Source: Moorena sp. SS36440bin_2 | Lineage (GTDB): Bacteria; Cyanobacteriota; Cyanobacteriia; Cyanobacteriales; Coleofasciculaceae | Direction of reading: 5' to 3' | Length of the DNA: 47,655 bases | NCBI GenBank assembly: GCA_011524395.1 | Contig: WTKN01000370.1 | Coordinates: forward strand, 17,208-64,862 | In this document: positions 17,798 to 26,587 of the stretch, in pieces | Layout: each line of letters opens with the position of its first letter | How positions within the stretch are numbered: the first letter of the stretch is position 1 | Notes under the pieces: generated by a model | What the model was told of the DNA's origin: nothing | Seen by the model: only the letters and a program-made list of their open reading frames with translations | Databases searched by the model: none | Translations under genes and position numbers: made by a program

Positions 17798-18012
17798 TGT
17801 TATCGCTACATCTACTGGGTGGGGAATAGGGAGTCACTATGAAGTCTGGTTAATCACATATAATACGGTTGGTGCCATACCTGTTAATTGTCAATTGACT
17901 TATAACAATTTCTAATTTTCAATTTTCAATTGGCTATCAACCAAACATGATAAGTATTCAAGCAGACATTATATCACATTCCTTACCCCAATTCCTATCC
18001 AGAAATCAGTTC

Positions 18013-18060
18013 CGGTGCGCTTGACCTTTGAAGAATTAAATTACGGGGTCGCACCGTTTT
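18013..18060. other. Stable hairpin downstream of sigA
   Basis: CGGTGCG (18013-18019) pairs with CGCACCG (18050-18056). Inside, GACC can pair with GGTC, and TTTTAATATTTT follows on the plus strand. It is a second terminator-like structure 250 bp past sigA with no gene between, which suggests a short non-coding transcript or another mobile palindrome. Confidence 0.45.
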
Positions 18061-18067
18061 AATATTT

Positions 18068-18105
18068 TAGCTGACATTCCGTAGAAAAAACTATGGAATC
18101 AGCTA
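18068..18105. other. Imperfect long hairpin
   Basis: TAGCTGACATTCC (18068-18080) pairs with GGAATCAGCTA (18095-18105) with one bulge around an A-rich loop. It lies between the hairpin at 18013 and the hli terminator at 18120. Confidence 0.5.
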
Positions 18106-18119
18106 AAAACACATAAGAA

Positions 18120-18148
18120 AGCTGGAGTTCTAATGTTGAACTCCAGCT
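18120..18148 (-). terminator. Probable terminator of hli
   Basis: AGCTGGAGTTC (18120-18130), loop TAATGTT, GAACTCCAGCT (18138-18148) is a perfect 11-bp stem. Read on the minus strand it is followed by TTTCTTATG, a moderate T-rich tail, 38 bp after the hli stop codon. Confidence 0.7.
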
Positions 18149-18186
18149 ATTTATTGAGATTGACAAATTGAACTAACTATTAGGAA

Positions 18187-18339
18187 CTACATTAAGCCCA
18201 AAAAGTGTAGTACACCTTGACCAGTAATATATTCTGTGACTAAAGCAGCGATGAAGCCGATCATAGCTAGACGACCATTTAAGTTTTCTGCTTTAGAGGT
18301 GAAACCGAACTTGGCTTCGTTAGACTCTTGATTGGACAT
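18187..18339 (-). CDS. hli: High-light-inducible protein (HLIP, small CAB-like)
   Basis: A 50-residue single-helix chlorophyll-binding protein of the thylakoid membrane. It protects photosystem II assembly intermediates and quenches excess light in stress. The hallmark [20 protein letters not shown] (residues 18-37) has the Glu-Asn-Gly-Arg-Ala-Met pattern of the CAB/ELIP/HLIP first helix, with Glu and Asn as chlorophyll ligands. The start ATG at 18339 is preceded by GGAGCAAAG as a ribosome-binding site. It lies divergent from the peroxiredoxin gene, another stress gene, so a shared stress-responsive intergenic region is plausible. Confidence 0.92.
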   Translation of the reverse strand: MSNQESNEAKFGFTSKAENLNGRLAMIGFIAALVTEYITGQGVLHFLGLM

Positions 18340-18508
18340 TGTTCTTTGCTCCGCGAATTTACTCTGTGTAGCCCGTTTATATTAAAAAATGTAACAAATT
18401 TTTGGCTAAATGTCAATTATCTGCATAGCCAACCGGGATGAATTGTTTATAAAGTCTTAGTTCATCAATGATGTAAACTTATGTGAAGAATAATTTCCTG
18501 TTTTCATC

Positions 18509-19096
18509 ATGATCTCTCGTCGCGCATTTATCGGCAGTCTGTTGGCTAGCTTTATCGTTTTCCTAGCTTGGATAAATTTTCCAAACCCTGCCCATGCTCT
18601 CGGTGGCAAACAACCTCCTCTCGATAAACCCGCACCCGAGTTCACCCTACCAACTAATACTGGTAAGGGTCAGGTGTCCCTCTCGGATTATCACGGTAAG
18701 TGGGTGGTACTCTATTTCTATCCCAAAGACTTTACTAGTGGTTGCACCTTGGAAGCTCAGCGATTTCAGAAAGATTTGCCCAAATATACAGACAGAAATG
18801 TGCAGATCCTAGGGGTGAGCGTGGATGATGTCGATTCTCACGCCGAGTTTTGTGACTCAGAGGGTTTACAGTTCCCACTTTTAGCTGACACCGATGGCTC
18901 TGTCAGCAAGGCTTATGGTTCTTGGTTAGGTATTATGTCCCTACGCCATACCTATATCATTGATCCAGAAGGCATTCTACGGAAAATATTCCTTGGTGTG
19001 AAGCCAGCAATTCATAGCTCCGAAGTACTGGCTAGCCTGGATGAGTTAATTTCTACTTCTTGGTGGGTTGATTTGCTACTAAAGATTAAGCTTTAA
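18509..19096 (+). CDS. PrxQ/BCP-type peroxiredoxin with signal peptide
   Basis: A 195-residue thiol peroxidase that reduces H2O2 and organic peroxides with thioredoxin. An N-terminal SRRAF then a hydrophobic stretch ending AHA (residues 3-30) looks like a Tat-type or Sec signal, placing it in the lumen or periplasm. The peroxidatic Cys79 lies in DFTSGCTLEA. The position five residues later, often the resolving Cys in PrxQ, is Gln. The only other Cys, Cys115 (HAEFCDSEG), sits 36 residues on, the spacing seen in the alternative PrxQ class with the resolving Cys in helix 3. The last 15 residues are an unusual hydrophobic tail. Confidence 0.88.
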   Translation: MISRRAFIGSLLASFIVFLAWINFPNPAHALGGKQPPLDKPAPEFTLPTNTGKGQVSLSDYHGKWVVLYFYPKDFTSGCTLEAQRFQKDLPKYTDRNVQILGVSVDDVDSHAEFCDSEGLQFPLLADTDGSVSKAYGSWLGIMSLRHTYIIDPEGILRKIFLGVKPAIHSSEVLASLDELISTSWWVDLLLKIKL

Positions 19097-19227
19097 CAAG
19101 ATTTATGCCCTGAGGAGGTTTAATCTCTGGTCTAATATCTCTGGTCTAATATCTATAGATAGAGTTTAAGCAAATCAACTCATTTCTAGATATAGCTCTA
19201 CATATAGCTTGAGTGCCTAAGTCCTAT

Positions 19228-20013
19228 TTAAGCTTCCTTAAAGGAGGCTACTGAAAGCAAGCTAAGTAGGGAAGCCGGATCATCAACAGTAGCGCTGGTT
19301 AGCTGAACATTGTCAATGATTAGTCCAGACTGAGTTTGATTACTCAATTCATTCACAAGACCAAAGCCTAGGCTGTAGGTTCCAGGTGTAGTGAAGGTAT
19401 GAGTAAATGTTTGAAATCCGGTTTGGTGGTAAAAGTTGTTCGGTGCTTGACTAAAAACTCCTAGGATGGGGTTAGCTAATTCATAGACAATTTGGGACTT
19501 GGGAGAACTAAGGCAAACGAAAGCGAAGTCGGCAACAATAGCCTCATCTCCCACGTCTTCATTGGTGAGAAAATTCCAATCAAAGGTTAAGGTATCACCA
19601 AGACCAGGGGTAATAATTTGTTGGATAGCAGCACCTCTGACTACCTTGCTAGAAGTACCACATATGCCAACGGTGTCTAAAATTTTCTGGGCAATACAAT
19701 CTAGAGTTCCTGTGGACAGGTATAAAAACTCTTCCAGTTTAGAGGCTGATGGGGCTTTTGGCTGACCTGTTCTGGTGACTTCGGTATTGCTAGTTCTGAG
19801 TAAAAGTTGCTTTTCTCCCTCTGTTGGAGTAATGCCAAAACTAGCTCTTTTGATCCCACCTGGTCCTAGCTTTTGCCACCCTTTGAGTCCTTCTTCAAAG
19901 CCACCATTAACTAGTTTAACTGGTTGTTCAGCACTAGAAAAACTAGACGAATCAACCAGATAGTTAATTTCTTTTCTTAAGGTGGACTGTTTTGGCATTT
20001 GAGACGTGGACAT
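19228..20013 (-). CDS. Hypothetical beta-sandwich protein
   Basis: A 261-residue protein I do not recognise as a named family. It has a short basic start without a classic signal peptide, then VNGGFEEGLKGWQKLG (about residues 35-50). That is the NGGFE-x-GLxGW pattern typical of choice-of-anchor or carbohydrate-binding-like beta-sandwich domains. It ends with SGLIIDNVQLTSA (about 233-245), the closing strand of such domains (DNVxLxS). There is one Cys pair (about 110 and 119). The C-terminus (LLSLLSVASFKEA) does not match a PEP-CTERM sorting signal. It may be released or surface-bound by an unrecognised route. The start is a clear ATG. Confidence 0.7.
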   Translation of the reverse strand: MSTSQMPKQSTLRKEINYLVDSSSFSSAEQPVKLVNGGFEEGLKGWQKLGPGGIKRASFGITPTEGEKQLLLRTSNTEVTRTGQPKAPSASKLEEFLYLSTGTLDCIAQKILDTVGICGTSSKVVRGAAIQQIITPGLGDTLTFDWNFLTNEDVGDEAIVADFAFVCLSSPKSQIVYELANPILGVFSQAPNNFYHQTGFQTFTHTFTTPGTYSLGFGLVNELSNQTQSGLIIDNVQLTSATVDDPASLLSLLSVASFKEA

Positions 20014-20444
20014 AAAATTAATTTTTCTAGAACGCTAAAAGTTGAAACGACGATGATTCCAGAAAAATCAGAGGCAATCTTAACTTTTGACATGAGCACC
20101 AACCGTATTAACACCCTGATTAATCTGATCAGTTTGATGATCGTCTAATGAATCATCAACGTATTGTGTAAATTTTTACACGGTTGTTTCATGAAAAGTC
20201 AATGTATCTAGGTTATCTTTACAAACTATTTATATTTTGATATTTATTCATTAAGTTTCCGAGAAGAAACGATTAACTATAACCTTGACAAATTCGGGTT
20301 TTTATCCATCCATAAGCTAATCTCCAATATGAAGATTTTGGAAAGAGGTCTGTTCAAGTGAGCTTAATTACTTACTATTCCGAAATCAGAGCAAAAGGAA
20401 TAGCAAAGATTGGTCAGTTTTTTGACTTTTATTATTTATTTTTT
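20014..20444. other. Intergenic region upstream of the hypothetical gene
   Basis: 431 bp of AT-rich sequence between the start of the 19228-20013 gene and the end of lpxD. I see no gene and no clear repeat. TATGATA-like hexamers are plentiful but none is distinctive. Confidence 0.4.
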
Positions 20445-21488
20445 CTATTTGAGGTTTCGTTGAAGTTGCTTCAAGATTTTATACATTTCTGGAAGCCGAT
20501 TGTAGATGGCAGATATTTTTAGCCAGAGTTTGTTGGAAATAGCAGGATAGCCAGACACTACACTTCCGGGTTCTACATCTTTGTGGATTCCAGATTTAGC
20601 GGTCACAATTGCTCCATCCCCAACTTTCACTTGATTCGCAATTCCTACCTGACCTGCCAGCAGCACTTGATTACCCACTTTGACTCCTCCAGATAATCCG
20701 ACTTGGGCTGCCAAGGCACAGTTTTGTCCCACCTCGGAGCCGTGACCAATATGTACCAAATTATCTAATTTAGTGTTGCGTCCAATCCGAGTTTCCCCAA
20801 CCGCTGGACGGTCAATAGTGCTGTTACAGCCAACTTCCACCCCATCTTCTAAGACCGTGTAGCCAGACTGTTGCATTTTATACCACCCTTGGGGGGTTGG
20901 CACAAAGCCAAACCCTTCAGCACCAATGACTGCACCACTATGAATTACACAATCGTTACCAATGCGGCTCCGTTCATGAATAGTGCAGTTGGCATGTAAG
21001 ACAGTGCGATCGCCTATGTCTACTTCAGGATATATTACTACATTAGGATGGATACAAACCTGATTGCCAATCTTTACCCCTGCTGAAATTATGACGTTGG
21101 GTCCAATATAGACATCTGTTCCTAAGTGAGCATCTGGGTCAATCACTGCAGTGGGGTGGATGACTGGTGCTGGTTGAAAGGGTTGATAGAAACATGCGAT
21201 CGCATTCGCAAATAGTAATCTCGGTTCAGATGTCCCTACCCAAGCAATACCTCTTTCTGTCGCTTTTGCCTGTAATGCTTCATCCAGAGACAAAATTAAG
21301 GCACTCGCCTGGGTTTTTTCTACCATGTGGGCAAACTTGGGTCCCTCAATATAACTGAGAGTGCCTGGGGTCGCTTTATCGATGGGAGCAACTCCGGTAA
21401 TTTCAGGGTTAAGCTCTGTAGCGCTATTCAGGCTATGGCACAAAGACGCTGTATTACCCAGGTTTTCTATTAAAAGACTAAATTTCAT
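20445..21488 (-). CDS. lpxD: UDP-3-O-acylglucosamine N-acyltransferase LpxD
   Basis: A 347-residue acyltransferase that adds the second acyl chain in lipid A synthesis. It has an N-terminal uridine-binding domain (about 1-100) and a left-handed beta helix of hexapeptide repeats from about 110 to 300, such as IDPDAHLGTDVYIGPNVIIS. The catalytic His lies in NLVHIGHG (about 244-251). A C-terminal helix closes the trimer. Length matches E. coli LpxD (341). The gene is alone: lpxA, lpxC and fabZ are not in the window, and the gene appears to have its own promoter. Confidence 0.9.
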   Translation of the reverse strand: MKFSLLIENLGNTASLCHSLNSATELNPEITGVAPIDKATPGTLSYIEGPKFAHMVEKTQASALILSLDEALQAKATERGIAWVGTSEPRLLFANAIACFYQPFQPAPVIHPTAVIDPDAHLGTDVYIGPNVIISAGVKIGNQVCIHPNVVIYPEVDIGDRTVLHANCTIHERSRIGNDCVIHSGAVIGAEGFGFVPTPQGWYKMQQSGYTVLEDGVEVGCNSTIDRPAVGETRIGRNTKLDNLVHIGHGSEVGQNCALAAQVGLSGGVKVGNQVLLAGQVGIANQVKVGDGAIVTAKSGIHKDVEPGSVVSGYPAISNKLWLKISAIYNRLPEMYKILKQLQRNLK

Positions 21489-22649
21489 GGCTCGGCAATG
21501 GGTGGGTGTGGAATTTCACATCTGGAATGATAGGATAAATTGGTGACTAACCGCCATTGCTCCGCGAGTTAGTTAGATGGGATTCACAATGCCTTAGTTA
21601 GATTGGGTTTTCCTGGGGATTAACTTATTCCATTACTCCGATTGCCCTTGGATGATTGAGTCATTAGTCTACAAGTTTCTTAGTTCCATCTATAGATGGA
21701 ACTAATTAAGACCTCGAAAGTTTAATGACTAATGACTAATCAATCATGTCTGGTGGTACTATGGTAAACTTGATAAAACTTTTGGGGTTTCCTGTAAATG
21801 TGGTAAACTCTCAGACTGTTGAGGATCTGGTGGACTAATATAGACTAGTAAGTTGAGCAATATTGTAATAGTAAGCGCCTGAAAAACTTTCTTAAACACG
21901 AGCCACACTCCTCATTCCTAATATTTAGTCTTGGTGAAACAATCGGAAACGATGCTAGTTAACTGAGATACGAACTTTCTAAAAATTGATACACCCGTGA
22001 AGGTAATTAACTCTACCAGTTTATTTAAGCAGCCATATAAGTGCCAAGTTATATGTTCCGCCTTAGTGACTGGCACAGTGCAAAGGGTTGCTCCTAAATC
22101 ATTCTGTGTAATTTAATACATTAGGGGTAGCCGAGATTAGAACCAAAGCAGGAGTTTGCTAGTCGCTACAATGTAAAGAAAAACCAATCTAGCAGCCACC
22201 TTGGGTCAGTACCCCACTCTTGCCTAGACAGCACTCCCTAGCGTAGTCAAGCAAGATCGCTGACCAGCCTAAGACCTCTGAAGCCTAGGTTATCGGCAAG
22301 GGTGAAAGTTCCTAGCTTAGGATCGAATGGCAGTCCGAAGCTGATTAACCAGATAGTTAAACAGTCCTACAAGGGGTAAGACAGTGCCATCTGAAGAATG
22401 AAGAATTTAAAATTCTAAATTCGCGCATTCCGCATTCTACATTCTGACAGGATAGTACCTACCGATAACAAGCCGCGAGGCAAACATGACCTCTTGCTTC
22501 GATAGGGGCTTGAGGCTGTTAACAGGAACGGGTATGAACTGCATCTGTTCTCCCCACATTGATCCAAGACGGTTTTAACCGCCCTTTTCCTTTGTTTTTC
22601 CTCCCCAGTCGCCCATACACGGGGTTTGCAAATTTCACGCTTATTTTTT
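21489..22649. other. 1.16-kb intergenic region between lpxD and clpP
   Basis: No protein gene is seen. A 22-bp perfect palindrome lies at 21682-21703. The stretch 22060-22560 is richer in G and C than the flanks and contains many short self-complementary segments, such as TCCTAGCTTAGGA near 22311-22323 and GACGGTTTTAACCGCCC near 22569-22585 followed by TTTTCC. It does not show the signature motifs of tmRNA, RNase P RNA, SRP RNA or a cobalamin riboswitch. It may hold an unrecognised structured RNA or a long clpP leader. Confidence 0.45.
21682..21703. repeat. 22-bp perfect palindrome
   Basis: AGTTCCATCTA followed by TAGATGGAACT with no spacer, lying in the lpxD-clpP spacer. It resembles in design the perfect palindromes at 13466, 23387 and 38180, but the arms differ in sequence. 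Confidence 0.85.
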
Positions 22650-23252
22650 ATGATTCCTACAGTTATCGAGCAATCCGGTCGTGGCGAACGTGCCTTTGAT
22701 ATTTACTCTCGTTTGTTGCGAGAGCGCATTGTATTCCTCGGACAACAGGTTGATTCTGACTTAGCTAACTTAGTGGTTGCCCAATTACTCTTTCTAGAAG
22801 CCGATGACCAGGAAAAAGATATTTACCTGTACATCAACTCTCCCGGCGGTTCAGTGACTGCGGGCATGGGCATTTTCGATACGATGAATCAAGTTGCTCC
22901 TGACGTCTGCACTATCTGTGTTGGACTAGCAGCTAGTATGGGGGCTTTCTTACTCAGTGCTGGTGCTAAGGGTAAACGCATGAGCTTGCCTCACTCCCGG
23001 ATTATGATTCATCAGCCACTGGGAGGAGCACAGGGACAGGCAAGCGATATAGAAATCCAAGCAAAAGAAATCCTGTACCACAAGCAGCAGCTAAACAATT
23101 ATTTAGCAGAACATACCGGTCAGCCACTGGAAAAGATTCAGGAGGATACCGAGCGGGATTTCTTTATGTCAGCGACTGAGGCTAAGGACTATGGTTTAAT
23201 CGACCAGGTCATTGAGCGACGTCCCATAGCAACCCCTCTCCCAACAAACTAA
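22650..23252 (+). CDS. clpP: ATP-dependent Clp protease proteolytic subunit ClpP
   Basis: A 200-residue serine protease that forms the heptameric-ring chamber of ClpXP/ClpCP and degrades unfolded or tagged proteins. The catalytic triad is Ser96 (GLAASMGAF), His121 (RIMIHQP) and Asp170 (ERDFFMS). The conserved [13 protein letters not shown] lies at 61-73. I chose ATG 22650, giving the usual [17 protein letters not shown] start; a TTG at 22626 in frame adds eight residues without support. Cyanobacteria carry several ClpP/ClpR paralogues, often beside clpX or clpR. None follows here, so this is a stand-alone copy. Confidence 0.92.
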   Translation: MIPTVIEQSGRGERAFDIYSRLLRERIVFLGQQVDSDLANLVVAQLLFLEADDQEKDIYLYINSPGGSVTAGMGIFDTMNQVAPDVCTICVGLAASMGAFLLSAGAKGKRMSLPHSRIMIHQPLGGAQGQASDIEIQAKEILYHKQQLNNYLAEHTGQPLEKIQEDTERDFFMSATEAKDYGLIDQVIERRPIATPLPTN

Positions 23253-23611
23253 GGTCTTAGTTTGGGAAGATGCTAAAGCGATTAGCCCGAAGGGCGTTGG
23301 CTAGCGAACGCTAACCAGCTTCCGACTATTGCTTAAGTGGCTCCGGAAATTAACAATAGGCAGTTAATCACAGGAGTTAAGCCATGACTTTCCATAAACA
23401 ACTATATATAGTTGTTTATGGAAAGTAACAATAAAATCAATCACCAAAAGGTAACTTCAGCTATAGGAAATGAAAACGGATATCGGATTTCCTAGTTAGC
23501 GTGAGGTACATCTAGATTTTTTTCCTGATCTTGATTCAGAATTTCGCTTATATCAAAATCGAATCATATAAAAAATTAATCTTAATAGCTGCTTTACTAT
23601 TAATTATCAAA
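23253..23611. other. Intergenic region after clpP
   Basis: It contains a CTAGCGAACGCT-type repeat near 23290-23312 and a 40-bp perfect palindrome at 23387-23426. The rest is AT-rich and faces the end of the ABC operon. No gene is seen. Confidence 0.5.
23387..23426. repeat. 40-bp perfect palindrome downstream of clpP
   Basis: ACTTTCCATAAACAACTATA (23387-23406) is followed directly by its exact reverse complement (23407-23426). It lies between clpP and the converging ABC operon. It could serve as a bidirectional terminator in RNA, but it has no T-run, so I list it as a repeat. Confidence 0.9.
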
Positions 23612-24442
23612 TCAATTATCTCTGGTAAGAGAACTTTCATGCCATTGCCCCAGAACCAAGTTGGATAAGGTGGTCAAGAGTAAAAAAATCAAGATACCTA
23701 GACTACTAATCATAAACAAAGCAGCAAACATCCGGGGAATTTCGAGATTGTAGCCAGCAATTAGCATTTGATAAGCAATTCCTGAATTAGCACCGCCTGT
23801 ACCGGCAACAAACTCAGCTACTATTGCTCCGATTAAGGCTAATCCACCACTGATACGTAATGCAGCTAAAAAATAGGGTAAAGCACTTGGTAATCGCAGA
23901 TACAGCATTGTCTGCCAGCGAGATGCTTTGTAAAGCCGGAACAGGTCACTTAAGTTGGAATCGATACTATTTAAACCAAACGTCGTATTAGAAATAATCG
24001 GGAAGAATGCTACAATCCAAGCACAAATTACCAAAGCAGCAAAGGTATTGTTCCTCAGCCAAATAATAATTAAAGGCGCGATCGCAGCAATAGGCATTGT
24101 TTGCAGAACGACTGCATAGGGATATAAGCTTTTTTCAATCCACTTACTCTGAGCCATTAACATGGCAATTAGCAATCCTGAAACGGCTGCTGTTATAAAG
24201 GCCGCTATAGTGATTTTTATAGTGATCAGCAATGGCTGAAATAAACTGTTCCAGTCCCTAATTAATACCTTGATAATCAGCAAAGGACCTGGTAATATAT
24301 AGGAGGGGGTACTAGTAACTCGAACCGAGATATCCCACACCATCAACACCAGGATTCCCACTGCCACAGGTGCTATAATATCGATAGATAGCAAACGTTT
24401 CAATTTTAGCTTTGGCAGAACGAAGGCTTTGGTTTTTGTCAT
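23612..24442 (-). CDS. ABC transporter permease (NMT1/SsuC-type)
   Basis: A 276-residue inner-membrane permease of the BPD_transp_1 family with about six transmembrane helices, the first at residues 23-40. The EAA loop that contacts the ATPase is around LFRLYKASRWQTMLYLRLPSA (about 184-204). It is the last gene of a leftward operon (binding protein, ATPase, permease) with a 90-bp gap to the ATPase. This subfamily moves nitrate, sulfonates, taurine, thiamine pyrimidine or riboflavin-type substrates. The substrate here cannot be told from the sequence. Confidence 0.88.
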   Translation of the reverse strand: MTKTKAFVLPKLKLKRLLSIDIIAPVAVGILVLMVWDISVRVTSTPSYILPGPLLIIKVLIRDWNSLFQPLLITIKITIAAFITAAVSGLLIAMLMAQSKWIEKSLYPYAVVLQTMPIAAIAPLIIIWLRNNTFAALVICAWIVAFFPIISNTTFGLNSIDSNLSDLFRLYKASRWQTMLYLRLPSALPYFLAALRISGGLALIGAIVAEFVAGTGGANSGIAYQMLIAGYNLEIPRMFAALFMISSLGILIFLLLTTLSNLVLGQWHESSLTRDN

Positions 24443-24532
24443 AAAATTATTAGATACCGTTTAATATAGCTGTAAAATTTATAGTCATATTTTTGATAAT
24501 CATAATTGATCAGTTAAATTTATAATTTATCA

Positions 24533-25288
24533 CTAATAATTCATCCCTTTTGATAACTGCTCACTCACCTTCTGACAATATTTGGTATAAACTAAGGATG
24601 TACGAAACTGTTCGTTACGTGGTGATGGTTCATCAATAGTTATATCCGCCACTACTCGACCTGGACGAGCTGCCATTACTACCACCCGATTGGATAGATA
24701 TACGGCTTCATAAATATTGTGAGTCACAAAAACCACAGTCCAGTGTTTTTTACTCCACAAATCAAGTAACTCCAGGTTAAGCTTAGTACGAGTGATATCA
24801 TCCAAGGCTCCAAACGGCTCATCCATCAGCAATACCTTGGGAGAAGTAACAAGAGCTCTGGCAATAGAGACTCGCATTTTCATGCCACCGGAGAGTTGAC
24901 GGGGATAGGATTGGGCAAAACTTTCCAGTCCAACTAATTGGAGCGCTTCTTTAATAGCATTATCAGCAACTTTTTTAGAGACCCTAGCTAATTTAAGAGG
25001 CAAACGAACATTTCCCATTACCGTTGCCCAAGGCATTAGTGCTGCTTCTTGGAAGACAAAAGCTATCTCCTTTTGGTGGGCGCGATCGCTCCATTCTATG
25101 TTTCCCGAACTCATAGAGCTTAGTCCAGCAATGATGCGTAGCAGGGTACTCTTACCACATCCCGATGGTCCAACCAGACTGATGAATTCAGACTTATTGA
25201 TGTTCAGATTTAGATCTTTTATGGCTACAGTACCATTGTCAAAAGTTTTATTGACATGGGTAAGAGAAATAGCTGGTTTTTGGTTCAT
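24533..25288 (-). CDS. ABC transporter ATP-binding protein (SsuB/TauB/ThiZ type)
   Basis: A 251-residue nucleotide-binding subunit powering uptake through the neighbouring permease. Walker A GPSGCGKST is at 40-48, the Q-loop VFQEAALMPW at about 77-86, the signature SGGMKMR at about 129-135, Walker B LLMDEPFGALD at about 153-163 and the switch His in VTHNIYEA at about 194. The layout and length are typical of the NitD/SsuB/TauB group. It is the middle gene of the operon, 246 bp downstream of the binding-protein gene. Confidence 0.9.
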   Translation of the reverse strand: MNQKPAISLTHVNKTFDNGTVAIKDLNLNINKSEFISLVGPSGCGKSTLLRIIAGLSSMSSGNIEWSDRAHQKEIAFVFQEAALMPWATVMGNVRLPLKLARVSKKVADNAIKEALQLVGLESFAQSYPRQLSGGMKMRVSIARALVTSPKVLLMDEPFGALDDITRTKLNLELLDLWSKKHWTVVFVTHNIYEAVYLSNRVVVMAARPGRVVADITIDEPSPRNEQFRTSLVYTKYCQKVSEQLSKGMNY

Positions 25289-25534
25289 CTATTGTCAGTT
25301 ATTAGCAATAGACTTCTTGCAGAAGTCGGAAGTAACAGGTAACAGCGTAAAGAAATTTATAAAAACAGTATCATAAAACTATTTTGACAAGAGTTATAAT
25401 CAGTAATTAGGAATCCGTTAATAGTTTAAATTATCAATCTGGCTTGGCAAGACTAGATATAAATTAATGTCTAATAACAATATATATTTGACTTGGATAT
25501 TAACATTTATATAACTAATATATTATAATGTTAA

Positions 25535-26587
25535 CTAATTTTTTGTATAAAAATCTACTCCTTTATTAACAAAATCCAAGGTGTAGGCTTGTTTGTAATC
25601 AGTCTTGGCATCAATTACCCCAACGGTAACTAACTCATTGAACAAACTTTCCCAGCGTTCATCGGTCATTGCCCCAATGCCAAGTTTTTCAGCATCACCA
25701 GAGATGATAATACCATAGTCTTTAAGCTTCTCCAGACCATAGGTGATTAGGTCATCCTTCATCTCTGGATTATCTTTTTTAATCAGCTCATTACCTGGTT
25801 CAGGATTCTCTAGATAGCTATACCATCCTTTGATTGACGCATCAACAAATCGCTGAACCAGATCGGGGTTAGTTTCAACGAGTTTCTTCGTGGTTTCGAT
25901 GGTGAAAGCATAGGGATTATAACCAGCATCTGCTAACGATAATATATTGGGCTTCAAGCCTCCTTGCTTTTCTATAAGGTAAGGTTCAGAAGTTAAAATT
26001 CCCTGTTGAGCTGAATTTTTATCTACTAAAAAAGGGCTAACATTAAAGTTGTAGGGTCGTTTCTGGTCATCTGTAAAACCATATTTTGCCTTGAGTAATG
26101 GCCAATAGGTTGTGATGGCTCCAGGAGAAATAAAAATCGGTTTACCTTTTAATTGTGCCAGAGAGTCATTGCCTACCCCTGGATGAGCCAATAGAATTCG
26201 TATTTCTTTTTGGAAGATACTTGCTACAGTAATTTTGGGAATACCTTGTTGCACTGCTTTAATAGCATCAACAGCCTGTCCCATAGTTAAATCAACTACT
26301 CCTCCCATTAATAATTGGGTGGTATTGCTTTGAGGACCTGTTGGTTGTATAGTAACATCTAGGTTATAATTTTGATAAATGCCAGTAGCAACAGCCTGAT
26401 AAAAACCACCATACTCTGCTTCAGCTTTCCAGCCCAAAGCAAATTTTATTTTATCTAATTTACCTTTGTTTTCTGTAGTTAATGGTGTAGAGCTTTGATT
26501 ATTACAAGCTGCCAAAACACTACTACCAAGAGTTATGGAGCTAAGTTTAATGAATTTGCGACGCTTAATTTTATATATTTCTTTCAT
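25535..26587 (-). CDS. ABC transporter substrate-binding lipoprotein (NMT1/THI5-like)
   Basis: A 350-residue periplasmic binding protein. The N-terminus has KRRKFIKL, a twin-Arg-like motif, and a lipobox LAAC (about 25-28), so the mature protein should be a lipoprotein from Cys28. The NMT1/THI5-like fold starts with KIKFALGWKAEAEYGGFYQAV (about 44-64) and contains QPTGPQSNTTQLLMGGVVDLTM. The family covers thiamine-pyrimidine precursors, sulfonates, nitrate and related ligands. No TPP-type riboswitch motif is seen upstream, so a thiamine role is not supported. It is the first gene of the leftward operon. A 26-bp tandem repeat array lies 170-300 bp upstream. Confidence 0.87.
   Translation of the reverse strand: MKEIYKIKRRKFIKLSSITLGSSVLAACNNQSSTPLTTENKGKLDKIKFALGWKAEAEYGGFYQAVATGIYQNYNLDVTIQPTGPQSNTTQLLMGGVVDLTMGQAVDAIKAVQQGIPKITVASIFQKEIRILLAHPGVGNDSLAQLKGKPIFISPGAITTYWPLLKAKYGFTDDQKRPYNFNVSPFLVDKNSAQQGILTSEPYLIEKQGGLKPNILSLADAGYNPYAFTIETTKKLVETNPDLVQRFVDASIKGWYSYLENPEPGNELIKKDNPEMKDDLITYGLEKLKDYGIIISGDAEKLGIGAMTDERWESLFNELVTVGVIDAKTDYKQAYTLDFVNKGVDFYTKN

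Noticed and set aside
21880-21930. Yfr1-like small RNA motif ACTCCTCA
   Set aside because: The sequence reads ACTCCTCATTCC, whereas Yfr1 needs ACTCCTCACAC, and no hairpins flank it correctly.
22040-22600. tmRNA, RNase P RNA, SRP RNA or group II intron before clpP
   Set aside because: None of the fixed signature words of these RNAs (for example the GGAAAGTCCGGGC of RNase P or a domain V of group II introns) is present.
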